A stretch of DNA of 64,000 nucleotides, taken from positions 1,922,001 through 1,986,000 of the forward strand of contig OX596339.1 of assembly GCA_951394405.1 (NCBI GenBank), given 5' to 3'. How positions within the stretch are numbered: position 1 is the stretch's first letter; every line of letters begins with the position of its first letter. Shown here one piece after another: positions 11,677-22,939 of the stretch. The translations under genes were made by a program, and so were the position numbers. The stretch comes from Coprinellus micaceus (taxonomy: Eukaryota; Basidiomycota; Agaricomycetes; Agaricales; Psathyrellaceae). The notes beneath the pieces were generated by a model. The model ran no database searches, had not been told where the DNA came from, and was given only the letters and a program-made list of their open reading frames with translations.

Positions 11677-12243
11677 GCCCCCTTTCCCTTTGTCGCTGGC
11701 ATGACAAGGTCTGCATTTTTACGTCTTTACGGTTTCCTTCGTTCGCCTTAGCATGTATCGTCTCGTTTCATTCCACCCCTCATGGACTGGATCTCGCAAT
11801 ATTTCCGACAAACCCTGCATTATCACCGTCATCACCATCGTCGCAATTATTCGCCTTTCATTCCTTCCAGCCGTTAGCATCTCCGAGCAGCCATCCCATC
11901 CCATCTTCGCATTTCTCCACTCTCCTTGTTGTGAAATCCAGGTCTTCATATTTTATAGTGTAAAGGCTGAAAAATGGTATTTTATAATGTGTAATCCATC
12001 GGTACGATAGTCACCGTATGACTGTATTCTCCTGCAAGTAGCTATATATTGAGGGTGAAGCTTTGAAGCCCCTAACTTTGAAATCGGAATGATGTCATCC
12101 AATTTATTAGCGTGCGACCGACGCAACAGCGCACGGCCACCGATGTTGAGTGATGATCGCGTTTGATCTGGGCTGTGGCGAGTCCAGCTTGTCTGCGGAC
12201 GACTATACGACACGCGAAACCACACCGGATCTTGGACCATAAC
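11677..12243. other. Intergenic region between the PAS/GATA factor and SDS22
   Basis: These 567 bp are relatively AT-rich. They should hold the 3' untranslated region of the transcription factor and the SDS22 promoter. No gene is seen. Confidence 0.6.
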
Positions 12244-13855
12244 ATGAGCCCGATCGACCCGAGAGACAACGGGGCGGACGAAGAGGGTTTGGAGCAGGTC
12301 CAGTCACCCGAGGTAAAGCAGGAGGCAAAGTGAGTGACCGAGTCATACCTGGACGTGTTGGTACTCATATCTTCGTCGCAGGAAACAGAAGCCTTCGGCG
12401 CGCGTCGTTTTGCCCAGTGATGGTGGTGCACACCAGTTGAAGCTGGATAAGACCATTCCGGCTCTTCCACCTGCACGCGATGATGGGCATGACACGGACG
12501 AGGAGAACGACGACGACGAGGGCGACGACGAGGCAGGAGCGGAAGGAGATTTCCTTGCAGACTTCCCCGACGAGACAGACGTGAGTGTTATTCTTCTTGT
12601 ATCATTGGCTTCCTTTATAACGCTAGGCTTGTTATGTGGTCAGGAATTGGAGCTTGTTCATTGTCGTCTCAAGAACCTCGACGAACTTCGCCTACCACGG
12701 TTCGCTACACACCTGAGAAGACTATGCCTACGGCAAAATGCCATTTCGAAGCTCGACCCTGAAACTTTCCACCAACTCACAAAGCTGGAGGAGTTGGATT
12801 TCTATGATAACAAAATCAAGCAAGTTGGGGATGCGTTTGACAAGATGAGCCTGTTGACGTGCGTGGTTCTTCCATTGGGTGCTCGTTGAGCGTGGAACCG
12901 ACGATAATGTGTACATAGCTCCCTAGATCTCTCGTTCAATCTCTTGCGAAGTGTACCTGAGCACTTGGAACACCTACCGTTGCTCTCGACGATTTACTTT
13001 GTCCAGAACAGGATTTCGAAAATCTCAGGGCTTGAATCTCTAGTCAACCTGAGGAGTCTGGAGTTGGGTGGGAACAAAATTCGGGTGCGTTGGCACGATA
13101 CGGCCAAGGATCTACCTCTCACTTTTCACCCAACAGACAATCGAAGGATTGGAAAGCCTCGTAAATCTGGAGGAGCTATGGTTGGGGAAGAACAAAATTA
13201 CGAAGCTCGAGGTGCGCCGTTCATCTGACCTTTCCCAGGGATATATCTAATCTCTCTATTTGAAGGGCCTTGGCACACTGAAGAAGCTCAAGATCTTGTC
13301 CATCCAATCCAACCGAATAACGAAGCTGGAAGGTCTGGAGGATTTGGAGGATCTCGATCAACTATACCTCAGCCACAACGGTATCAAGCAGATTGAGGGT
13401 CTGGAAAAGAATGTGAGCGCAATTACCTATATTTCATCAACGCGAACTAAGTCAACAACACGTTCAGGCCAAACTCACCACCCTGGATATCCAATACAAC
13501 TTCATTGAGAAGATCGAGAACATTTCGCACCTCCAGGAGCTCGAGGAGTTCTGGGTACGTAGTATAAAGATCTCCCGTCGGTGATAGTTATGCTTATACA
13601 GCGGGTAGATGAGTGGGAACAAGATTCCCGACTTGACCTCTGTGGACAAGGAGCTTCGGAATGTCAAGGCCCTCCGCACGCTGTACCTCGAGGCTAACCC
13701 ATGCCAGAAGAACGACATGGCCAACTACCGTAGGAAGGTCATGCTTACACTCCCTCAGTTAACACAAATCGACGCAACGTACGTTCCTCCGATATTCCTC
13801 AAGGATCTCTGCTCGATTCTGACGGGCATGTTGCCGCAGCTATGTTCGCGTCTGA
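12244..13855 (+). CDS. sds22: Protein phosphatase 1 regulatory subunit SDS22 (PPP1R7)
   Basis: SDS22 binds the catalytic subunit of protein phosphatase 1 and guides its nuclear and mitotic functions. Nine exons (12244-12329, 12382-12580, 12644-12858, 12919-13084, 13137-13211, 13266-13412, 13468-13554, 13609-13778, 13840-13855) give exactly 386 residues. An acidic N-terminus (DEENDDDEGDDEAGAEGD) is followed by about eleven 22-residue SDS22-type leucine-rich repeats, e.g. GLESLVNLEELWLGKNKITK and GLEDLEDLDQLYLSHNGIKQ, then a C-terminal cap. The last exon is only 16 nt and restores the conserved ending QIDATYVRV; without it the protein would read into an unrelated tail. Length and repeat number match the family. 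Confidence 0.94.
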
Positions 13856-14131
13856 CAAACTCCGCACCACCTCTCCGGATTCACCCAAGGGCCTATAATT
13901 TGTGACCCATCTTCCCCTTCTGTAAATAGGAACGATTCGTATTGACTTTCTGGATATATGCTACCACTGCCGTACATGCATATTACAATCCTTGATCGGG
14001 CCTTCATGTCATGTCCAAGCCACCCATACAGAATAGAATCGTGAGCTGTCAAGGGAATTGGTGCCGACATCAGCATCATTCGAGGCCGGGGAACGCTCCT
14101 AAGATCCCAACCACGACCACCTCAGCTCTCC
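13856..14131. other. Short intergenic region between SDS22 and the CCDC174-like gene
   Basis: These 276 bp are expected to hold the SDS22 terminator and the next promoter. Nothing distinctive was recognised. Confidence 0.5.
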
Positions 14132-15605
14132 ATGTCGCATAAGACCAAGGCCAAAACGAAGGGGATTGGGGCTTCATCGTTTTTCGACCTCAAGGCCGAG
14201 CTTTCGAAACAAGAAACTGAGTTTGCTAAGAAGAAAGCATCTGGAGAGAGCACACGGATCGTTGGAGGGATCCCGCGGCCAGGCAAGGTATCTGCACATC
14301 CAATGTTTCAGCACCTGGGTTTAGAGAGCTGACGGGTGAGTCTAGAAACCTACAGTATGGGCGCGACAGAACAAGGGCGTTGCGGTTCGGGCTAGTCGTG
14401 ATGCAGAGCTTGAAGCTATCGACAAACCTACGCTTGAGTCGGCGAGAACTATTCTAGAACGCAAAGCCAAGATCTATGCAAAGCTGAAGAAGGGGAAGAG
14501 TGGGGGTTTGAATGACGCGCAATACGATGCCTTGCTCGTCGATGTGAGTTGGCCAGCCTCACAATTCGCTACACAATCTAATGCCGGTGCGATTCTTAGT
14601 TCGACACGGCTGGACCTTCGAATTACTATGAATCCGACAGCGACGATGTTGATGAATCCTTGAGTGTTCCCCAACGTCATGAAGACGATGTGTGTAGTAC
14701 GCTTGCCTGTATCGCTGGAGCTTCCCTGACGTTTCAAACAGCGCGACCCTCTCCTTGAGTACGAGGATGAGTTAGGTCGGACACGAATGGCAAGAAAGTC
14801 CGACATCCCTCGTCACCTTCTGCCTAAAGAACATCGAGAAATAGCGGTCGACGAAGATGAAATCATTTGTGGGTACAACAGTTGGTCACTATGCATATTT
14901 AGTTAAGGCCCACACCCCCCAGACAACCCCGAGGGCCATTTCCCTGTCTATGTGCCATCCGACGAGCGCATACAAGAAATAGAGAAGAAATACGCCGAGT
15001 CCAACAACCCTCTCGTGGACCGCTACGACTCGACAAGAGAGAACCGTGCGAAGGGCGCTGGGTTCTACCAATTCTCGAACGATGAAGTCACCAGGAAGGA
15101 GCAAATGGAGGCTTTGAAGCAGACGAGGATGGAGACAGAGAAGAATAGGCAGGACACGGGAGCTGTGGACGTTCGACCTGGAGAGACAGAGGGCATGCGT
15201 GAGGGGGAGGCCGAAGGAACCGGAAAAGTCGGTGGGGTAAGCAGGGCAATGGAGAAGAGGAAACGAGAGTTGGAGGAAAGGCGGAAATTAATTGAGGCGA
15301 AGAGGAGGAAGGTGCAACAATCAAAAAGTAGCGGAGATGGACAGAAAGACGAATCGGTGGAGTTTGGTTCAAGTCCACCTCCTGTTGCCTCTCCAGCTTC
15401 CCAGAAGCCTCCTGTGCGTGCACTTGTGCCTCAACAGGCGCACGATCCATTCGCGGTTCTTGAGGCTTCCATTTCACCAGCGCCGAGCGGTACCGCGAAG
15501 CCTAAGGGCAGGAATAGGGCTGAGCCTGTCAACGAGGCGGACGCGTTCTTGTCGAGATTGGAGGAAGAGTTTCTTGGCTCGAAGGGGAAGGAGAAGCAAG
15601 GCTAG
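14132..15605 (+). CDS. CCDC174-like nuclear coiled-coil protein (DUF4078)
   Basis: The protein begins MSHKTKAKTKGIGASSFFDL, followed by LKAELSKQETEFAKK. Across the first intron (14288-14345) it continues KPTVWARQNKGVAVRASRDA. It contains LVDFDTAGPSNYYESDSDD, then YEDELGRTRMARKSDIPRHL, and the diagnostic YDSTRENRAKGAGFYQFSND. A Lys/Glu/Arg-rich coiled coil follows (MEKRKRELEERRKLIEAKRR). These blocks and their order match human CCDC174, a nuclear protein linked to the exon-junction/splicing machinery; the function is inferred from that homology. The C-terminal part ends FLSRLEEEFLGSKGKEKQG. About five exons. The fungal protein lacks the long animal C-terminal extension. Confidence 0.85.
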
Positions 15606-16043
15606 TCCCGAGCACTGTACGTTCCAGCACTCTCCACTCCTTACATTCAATACCCCATCGGAATACCTCACACCTTTCCGAGGACCGTTCAATCATAGTC
15701 ATGAGCTCATATCAGCTGCCCGACCGGCGACTCAGTGTGTACCTTCCGAAGCTCTGAAACATGCTCGTCAGACGAAGTCCCTTCCATTGGTCGGCCAATC
15801 TCCTGGATACATATGTCCTCGATTTCGTCCCTATCGATGCCATTCGATTCACCGTCACTATCGGCCCCCATCTAGCATTGGCGAAGGAACGAGGATGTCC
15901 CACCTCGCCAACACTACACGCGCGATTGGCGAGGTTACTGGAGTACTATTGAGCCGGAGTTAGTGGGAATCCAAGGGAAGTATTGCAGGCCATACAGTGC
16001 CACGTACAGTCTCGCAAACCCATATGCGCTATCCGCGAAGCGC
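15606..16043. other. Intergenic region between two convergent genes
   Basis: These 438 bp separate the 3' ends of the CCDC174-like and MoaD genes. One 64-codon plus-strand frame (15761-15952) looks weakly coding, but no acceptable intron connects it to an upstream ATG. I do not call it. Confidence 0.5.
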
Positions 16044-16322
16044 TCACCCTCCAGACACCGGGCAAATTACCGCCACCTCCTCGCCCCCCTTTAGCACCAC
16101 GTTCTCGGGCTCCTCAACCATTTCAGCGTTGATGCTCCACTGGCTACTTTCCAGGATATCCTTCAAGCCGGTCGCGTTCGGGTGTCGAGATATTAGGACC
16201 TTGGGCAACTCAATGAGAGGGAGCGAGCCGGATTCTGGGATTGGGACCGTCTCCGTGGTGAGACCGGTCGATGTTGACGCTGCGGCAAAGTAGAGGATGG
16301 TGATGGATTGTGAGAGAGCCAT
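16044..16322 (-). CDS. Molybdopterin synthase sulfur-carrier subunit (MoaD/MOCS2A/CnxG type)
   Basis: A single uninterrupted exon encodes 92 residues with the ubiquitin-like beta-grasp pattern of ThiS/MoaD proteins: ITILYFAAASTSTG at the start, a central VLISRHPNATGLKDIL, then WSINAEMV, and the terminal VAVICPVSGG. The C-terminal Gly-Gly is the residue pair that is adenylated and turned into a thiocarboxylate, delivering sulfur to precursor Z in molybdenum-cofactor synthesis in the cytosol. The large subunit (MoaE/MOCS2B) is not in this window. In animals the two subunits share one bicistronic mRNA; here the small subunit is a separate gene. The upstream neighbour on the same strand makes thiamine diphosphate, but no functional link is implied. 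Confidence 0.88.
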   Translation of the reverse strand: MALSQSITILYFAAASTSTGLTTETVPIPESGSLPLIELPKVLISRHPNATGLKDILESSQWSINAEMVEEPENVVLKGGEEVAVICPVSGG

Positions 16323-16638
16323 TTTTGACTCATTACCGCGTCTGTGGGCGGTTTGTACCCTACCTGACGAGATTCGATAAAGGCTTGTTCGTTTATCACA
16401 TCGATCTGCAAGGCCCGCAAACTCAGAACTGTTTCAACTCTATTCCCTTCAGGCTATAGTGGTGATAACGCAGTACTACTGATGCTAATGAGTCATATGC
16501 GTCGGTATGCCGAGCGCCTTATGCTTCGACTCTTCGAGGAAGTCGTCGAATGAAGGCATCTGCGATACAAAACAGGGCAAAAAGAGAACGCTGATGAGCG
16601 GCTATAATTCGTCCCCCGGATCTGACACCCATCGGGGC

Positions 16639-17548
16639 TCAATGCAGACTCCTCAGCTCAGCCGTCCACCATATCGCCTTCGTTGTGCTGACCCGGACGT
16701 TCTGTCCAGGGACGAGATGGTTCGACGTCGAAACCAAACCATCAAAACTGGACGGGTGGTCCGCTGCGCAGTCTGAGTATCTTCACCGGATCCTTGTATG
16801 GAATGCCAGGGCTCACCTAGATTCCACCGAAGACCCTCAGTCGTAAGCTGCGTGTTATCGATGCCCACAGGGAGCAGTCCACAGGTCGGTCCCAGGACAC
16901 CATGATCGACTTGTATCTCATGCTCGCCGCTATCAAGCACCCAGCCGACATTATCGTCCGTAATAGCATACACCCGCTCGCGGGTCTTGCGGAGCTTGTG
17001 AAGGTACGAGAGGGTGTGGATGGTGTGGTCCAGACGACCTGCAAGTCCCCCGAGTACGATGATCGTGTATTGCTCCTGCAACTCCATGTTATTCGATGAA
17101 CGGGTTGGGATATGAGCGCTTAAACGGACCTTGGGAGACTCGGCCCTCTCCCTCTCCTCTACAGCCCTGAGACATTTCATGAGATCCGTAGAATCTTGGT
17201 CATCGTCTCGGACAACCTGAACTCCGTGCGATGCATACCACTGGTGCACTTCTGTTCGGAGGGAGTCTAAATCTCCCTTCACCAAGTCCGGTAGAAATCT
17301 GCGACAAGTTGTTGAGAACCCTGACCCCTCGTCGCCCATATCGCTCACTTTAGACGGTCCTCATCTGTGAAAAACAGATCGTACAGCCGATTCCCACCTC
17401 CATCTGCACAACATCTCCAGCCGGTCGATTTCCAAAGGCGTTGAAGGAGGGAGAAGGTGAAGGGTTGATTTAGGATAATCAGGGCATGCGGCCTGTCCAG
17501 CTGAGGGTTCTCGTCGGGATTCAAGAAGTTCACGTTCCAGGTCGGCAT
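16639..17548 (-). CDS. Thiamine pyrophosphokinase (THI80 type)
   Basis: The enzyme transfers pyrophosphate from ATP to thiamine, giving the cofactor thiamine diphosphate. Four exons (17548-17349, 17298-17130, 17075-16817, 16763-16639) give exactly 250 residues, the usual family size. Visible motifs are ALIILNQPFTFSLLQRLWK, the nucleotide-site CADGGGNRLYDLF, LVKGDLDSLR with the metal-binding GDxDS, DQDSTDLMKCL, and IIVLGGLAGRLDHTIHTLSY. The C-terminal thiamine-binding domain ends with LVSTSNHLV and a Trp-Trp-Thr stretch. The ATG at 17548 (MPTWNVNFLNP) is preferred; an in-frame ATG at 17614 would add 22 residues. The second intron uses a rare GTCCGT donor. Confidence 0.9.
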
Positions 17549-17838
17549 TGTGATCGCTTGCAATGAGGGTGGGTCTCTTATCACAGGAAAAGCTGTGATT
17601 ATACACCTACTCAAATACTACAGGCGCCATTGATAGAGGCGGTGAAACACGGCGGCAAACCCACAAAGGGGTGCTACCTAGTGTAGGGTAGAGGGTAGTG
17701 ACTGAAGGGATGGTTGGAAATATGGCGTAGTGTAAGTGGTACAGCGAAGAAAGCAGGGGTAACTAAATCGTATCTGTCATAAATCATCTAGATCAAAACA
17801 TCGAAAGCGCAGGAAGCAGAGGTCAAGGAAGTGGAAGA

Positions 17839-19547
17839 TCAAGAACTCTGACTCCTTCGTGACCAGTTAGAGAGACTGAGGACACCTACCACTCCTAACA
17901 CTAGGAGGGCGGTCCCAGCGCCAACCAAGCTCGGGACGTAGTAGAACCACTGGTCATCCATATCCTCCAGGTCTGACTTGGAAGCATTGACAATCTCCAC
18001 CTCTGGTTTCCTACCCCTCCGCCTCTTAATGGTAGGCGCCTCGCAATCCGTGCCCCCGGACAAGCTCTCTGGCCCCGAGTGATAACTCTCCGGAGTAGAA
18101 GTCACCGCCAAATCCAAGTTCGGGATTTCTAGCTCTGGGGCTGCCCCTTCAAGCGGCAGTGAAGGGATGTCGAGGTCGGGCTGCAGTACTCTCGCCCTTT
18201 CGAAGTACCGTGCTGCGGCTTCGCGGTCGCGCTTCCATGCTTCTGTGCCCCCGTCCCCCATCTGGGACTGCAGGGGCATGCGTATGGACGAGAGGCTCGA
18301 GTAAGAAGCTGAGAGAAGTGTCGTCGCCGCGCCTTCTAGATGTAAGAGGCCGGCTTCGAGGTAGAGTTGGGCTACGCCTCGCCTGCCGCCGATGCACCGG
18401 AGGAAGTAGGCGAGCGTGCCTCGTGTTGGATCCTCTTCGGACCATTCGGAGTCGGGGAGGTCGCTGGTGAGACTGAGAGGGAGGTAGAGCGAGACGAGAC
18501 GCATTGTGGCGGATGGGACGTGGGCGTGATGCCATGCTCGTCTGATTATCTCTCGTTGGTCTCCGTGAACAACTCTTGGAAGGTAGCACTCACAAAAAGT
18601 ACTCGAAGGCTTCCTCCTTATCCTTTCTGATATCCGCCAACTCAAGTGCAATCAACGCCAGACTTGTAGGGTCCATGTTATACTTGTGCTCTAACTCCTC
18701 ACTTGCATTGAACACCACCGAGTTTGCAGAAATGGTCGACAATGCCTCCGGCACAGGTCCTACGACCAACGATGGCCATATGATCGGCTTCTGCTTCTCC
18801 AGGTGGATAGTCAGAAGTCTACCTGACTGCGGCGAGTGCAAGCTTTCTAAAGAGGAGAATGACGATGGCATGCTGGGGAGGCCGACGCCTTGAGCCGCGC
18901 GCCTTCCAGGGGACACCGAACGCGAGGAGGCGATGTTCGAAGGCAGTCTACGGCGAGGGGGAAGCTGGCTGCCATCTATGGGAATGAGCAGGGGCGATGA
19001 TGGTGTAGGGGAGTATGCATCTTCTGATTCGGAGACCTGTCCGCTGGCCAGAGATGCGGCGAAGCTACTTGAAATGTCGGGGTCGGACGAGACGAAGGCA
19101 TAGGACGACTGCGTAGAAGCTGATGAGGCCGTCGACGTCGTGCGCTCTCTTGTGGAGAGGCCCCGCGATGCCCGAGGTTCGAGCTGCCAGACTGAAGTTG
19201 AGGTATCGACGTTGCTGTAGAGGCGTCCCTAGACCGTTGGATGTGAGCGCGAGGTGCACCGGGTACCGAACTATTGTTTCGCGCGCACCTTGATTGTAGG
19301 CGTCTGGCTCTTTACTCCAACAATGAGATACTCGTTATCGATGGTAACCTACAGAAGGGGGCAAGGGGGATGCATAGAAACAATTAACCGCAGTTTTACG
19401 TTGCAAAACCAATGTTAACAGCATACCGAAAGATCCCCATCCTGCGTACTATGGGGCACCAGGACTAGCACCGTCGCCTATTCCAGCAGTTCCATTGAGC
19501 ATTGTCCACGGCAAGGATCGTATACGAAAGCCCAAGTACCTGGTCAT
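17839..19547 (-). CDS. Conserved fungal tail-anchored protein of unknown function
   Basis: I do not recognise a named family. The proposed start at 19547 (MTRYLGF) joins by a 61-nt intron to LVPHSTQDGDLS, and by a second intron to VTIDNEYLIVGVKSQTPTIK, a beta-rich N-terminal segment. A Ser-rich linker of about 130 residues follows. A more globular part then has LLTIHLEKQKPIIWPSLVVG, YNMDPTSLALIALELADIRK and, across an intron, RAWHHAHVPSATMRLVSLYL, with TPR-like helices. The protein ends with a nuclear-type basic stretch (KRRRGRKP) and one membrane segment, YYVPSLVGAGTALLVLGVVG, eleven residues or so before the small terminal basic tail. This is the topology of a tail-anchored ER, mitochondrial or peroxisomal membrane protein. 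The start codon is the least certain point. Confidence 0.6.
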
Positions 19548-20313
19548 GCGACTGTAAACTTCGGAATCAGCATCCCACCCCAACCCCTAAGCCCCTGTTC
19601 TCTCGGCCCCGAAAGTGGACTCACTTGGTGCCATGAATACGGAAAGTACGTCCTCTCGTTGTACCGCTCCATCGTCCGTCCAGAATCGGGGTATCGCGGC
19701 GGCCGTGTTTGTATAGAGACTAGAGGAGGTCGTGGTCAAGAGTAAAGCCGAAAGAAAGCGTGACTCGTGAGTTGTCTCTTGGGCGCTTGCGGCCCAAACC
19801 CCAAAGTGGCCCAATCGGACGATTTAACACCGCACAACGTGTTCACTGAAAACATCTCTCACCACTGCCAGTCGTCACTGTACGTTTGGTGGCATGACTG
19901 CACAAGAGTCTGAACTACTGTACGCAACCGTCGCAACGCCCGGTTGTCCGCCGAACTCCACATACCTTGCCAAGGTTCCACCTCGCCGGCCTCGTTCTGA
20001 ACCCAGTTTCATCATAAGTCAATCGATTGAGAGTAAGTGTACGTATGGATAGACAGTCAGTTAGTATCGCTATATCGTAGTGCGGGATAGATATGATATA
20101 GATATTGATTGGTAGTACAGATGGATGGTAGAGCTGAAGAAATGTGAGAGTGAGTTGAGTGAGCTGTTGCTGAGAGGAAATGAAGGAAGTCGTGCCAATG
20201 GTCATGAGAGAAAGAGGAGATACGCTGTTTACAACTGCAGGGGAAAGCAAAACGACGGGCGTGAACCGAAAACGGGACTGGAGACGTACTACAAGCAAGC
20301 AAATGACCAGAAA

Positions 20314-20346
<33 letters not shown>

Positions 20347-20563
20347 TGACGGTGGATATCGAGAGACGTGAACAAAAACCCATGTCCCAGGAACCAGGAA
20401 GGAAGGAGAAATCGGGACTTAAATAGGTAGATGACGAGAGAAAGAGGAAAAGGAAGCAATTAGACAGGTAATGAGCGGAGGTCGAAGATTTAGTCTTCAC
20501 TCCTCTCACCGGATTATTTTCGATATAAGTTTTGGGATCGTGAAGTCGAGGGGCCGGGGGCCT
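19548..20563. other. Intergenic region with a trinucleotide repeat
   Basis: About 1 kb lies between the 5' end of the tail-anchored gene and the 3' end of the F-box/LRR gene. Open frames here are low complexity (a poly-Asp or poly-His frame arises only from the GAT repeat). No gene was identified. Confidence 0.55.
20314..20343. repeat. (GAT)10 microsatellite
   Basis: Ten perfect GAT units stand in tandem in a non-coding interval. Such repeats are often polymorphic between strains. Confidence 0.95.
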
Positions 20564-22939
20564 TTAGCCTTGGTAAGCGAACGAGACAGCGCCATACAAG
20601 CCATCTTCGCGACCAAGCATGCCGTATCCATGGAGAACCTGGAGGGAAAAGGTCAGCGACTCGTCAAACAAGAGGCACCCGCATAAGGCTCACCTCCATC
20701 TTCCTAGCATGCCAACCAACGCCGCTGCTCACATTCCCATTGGCATCGCTCAACTTAACCATCTCCACCCTGAAAGGATGGTCATGTGGCAGATCCCTGC
20801 GCATGATGGCGCCACCATCCTTGGCCTCCCATGCGCACCCAGTATCGACATACCAGCCCCTTCCACCCTTGCTGCGAATGATACGCCAGGTTCCTGCACC
20901 AGAGCCGAGGTTGCTAAGCATCGTCTTGGATAGCTCGACGATGCGTAAAGACGTCGGTGCGGGTTTAGGAGGCGCGGTCGAAGTGAGGCTGAAATGGAAG
21001 GGTGGGGTGCATAGCGGCCGGACGAGGTCCGCGTGGAGGGACAACGAAGTCTGGCGAGGAGTCTGGCGGTCCAGTTCGGGGCTCGTGTTGATGAGAGTGA
21101 GGATCTCGACTTTCGCTGCCTTCTCCTTGACGAACTGAGCAATGGACTTGAGTTCAAGACGGGGGATATGCGAAAGCCCCAGGGAGCGGAGCTTGGGGAA
21201 AGGCTTCGAGGCGGCGAGGATCTCCTTGGTGAATGGCGCGCTGGACATGTCGAGATATACGAGGTTGCCGCTGGTGAGGGCGACGGACTCGGTCATGACA
21301 AGATAAAGGTCGATCTCGGTGAGGGGAGAGATATATGTCATGTCGCCGTAGAGGTTAAGCTCAGTGAGCTCCGAGGTGACTGGGGAGTCGACAAGGAATC
21401 TTCGAATACTTTCGCTGGTGAGTTTGATGCAGCGCGCGAGAGCGAGAGATTTGAGGCGCAGGGTCTCTGATGTACCGAGAGTGTCGAGGATCTCTGACGT
21501 GATACGTGTACCGGAAAGGTCAAGGTGGGTGAGGTGAGGGAAGGCAAGGACGAACGGGCCTAAGAAGCGGGGAAGGATAGACTTGACACCACGCATACCA
21601 AGTCGTCGCATGCCAGGGAACGAGACGGGTTCAAAAAGGACTGCAGCACGGACCGCTCGACTTGGGCGCTCAGCGTTGTCTTCTTCGCCGCTCGACTCAA
21701 CTTCTGGTGCCAGAAGATGGGTCTGGACGAACTCAGTAAAGGCATTGACAAACACTGCACTAATGCACCCCGTGAAATCGACTGCCTCCAAATCCTTGCA
21801 TTCTCTCCGCCTTTCTTTCTCTTCCTCCTCAACATCTTCACCTTCCATCAAGTTGCGACCTCTTGACTGGCGGCCGCGCTCGCCAGACGGAGCACCACGG
21901 AGGAACAGTTCGTTGAGAACGGGCAGAGTCAAGGCGCCATCCATGTACTCGGTGGCCCCAAAGGCCGTGAGATTCGGAAGCTCCTGCAATGGAGAGATCG
22001 GAGTCAGATTTTGTCCTCGAGCCATGACAATCATGGACGTACCTTGAGCACGGCCTGGACTCTATCTCCGGTGACGAACCGGCTGTTTACACCCTCTTCG
22101 ACCGAGCGTCGCATTCCGATGGTACGGAAGTGGTTAAAATCGAGATGGCGTACATATCGTCCGGGAAGAGGATCCTTGGGAGAAGGAACTAGAAGATTCC
22201 GTTAGCCATCGGCACCAACGAAGGCGCGATACCAAATAGACTCACCATACAACCCAAGCGAACGTTCATCCAAGGCGGTTTGGATGGCATCGCTGATGGA
22301 GCGAACAATTTTCCAGCGAGCGGGTGACTTGCTCTTGGGGCGCAGGCGCCTTGGGCTGGGGTCTCTCGAAGACATGGGGGAGAGCATGTCGACGGAAATG
22401 GGGTCTTCGGGGACATCGAGGCCGGTGGCGTTGTCGATCTCGAAGAATGACTCGCGGAGACGGCGCGTCTCCTCTTTGTCGACCTCGGATGCCGCAGAGG
22501 CGATGACGACGTCGGCCGCTGCTTTGAAGCTTTTCTCCATGACGTTGTCAACAGATTCTTCGTCGAGGTTCCAGGCGAGCTGCTCGACGAGCGAGAGCCA
22601 GGTTCGGGGCAGGCGGACTTCAAGTCTATTGTTTTGGTCAGAACAAGTCGTCAAAATAAGGGCTTTTGCGCACCTGTGCCACAACCATGGCTTCGAAGCC
22701 TCGTACCACGCATGATTGACCAAGCAGCAGTTGGCGAGGGCATGGCGACTGTCTCCTTCAGACCAATTCGCAGGAGGGACTGCAGAGGGATGACCTGTCG
22801 GAATTCCCTCGCACGGAATCACCGGGTCAAGCGAGGACTCAATAGGCGGGAGCCCTGCGGCGTGAACCTGAGCACATATGTCATAGAGGATCTCTGGGGG
22901 AAAGTCGAAGGAGGCGGTGGATGGAGGTGCAACAGACAT
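20564..22939 (-). CDS. F-box-like / leucine-rich-repeat protein
   Basis: The chosen start at 22939 gives MSVAPPSTASFDFPPEILYD. The short FPPEILYDICAQVH motif is typical of the F-box-like domain at the N-terminus of many basidiomycete proteins. It is followed by CCLVNHAWYEASKPWLWHR. F-box proteins recruit substrates to SCF ubiquitin ligases; that role is inferred. The C-terminal two thirds contain irregular leucine-rich repeats (LPNLTAFGATEYMDG, FPHLTHLDLSGTRIT, GNLVYLDMSSAPFT, FPKLRSLGLSHIPRLE). The final exon, after the 5' splice site near 20695, reads VLHGYGMLGREDGLYGAVSF and stops at 20564. A longer in-frame ATG exists at 23116, but a TATATAA-like element near 22988 falls between the two, which favours 22939. 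An acidic insert (EDVEEEEKERRREC) lies mid-protein. Confidence 0.75.

Noticed and set aside
15702..15952. Small plus-strand gene between CCDC174-like and MoaD
   Set aside because: Joining the two promising pieces needs an intron of only 33 nt, below the plausible minimum.
20057..20509. Poly-His minus-strand frame and poly-Asp plus-strand frame
   Set aside because: Both are produced by the (GAT)10 repeat. No start context, splice pattern or homology supports them.
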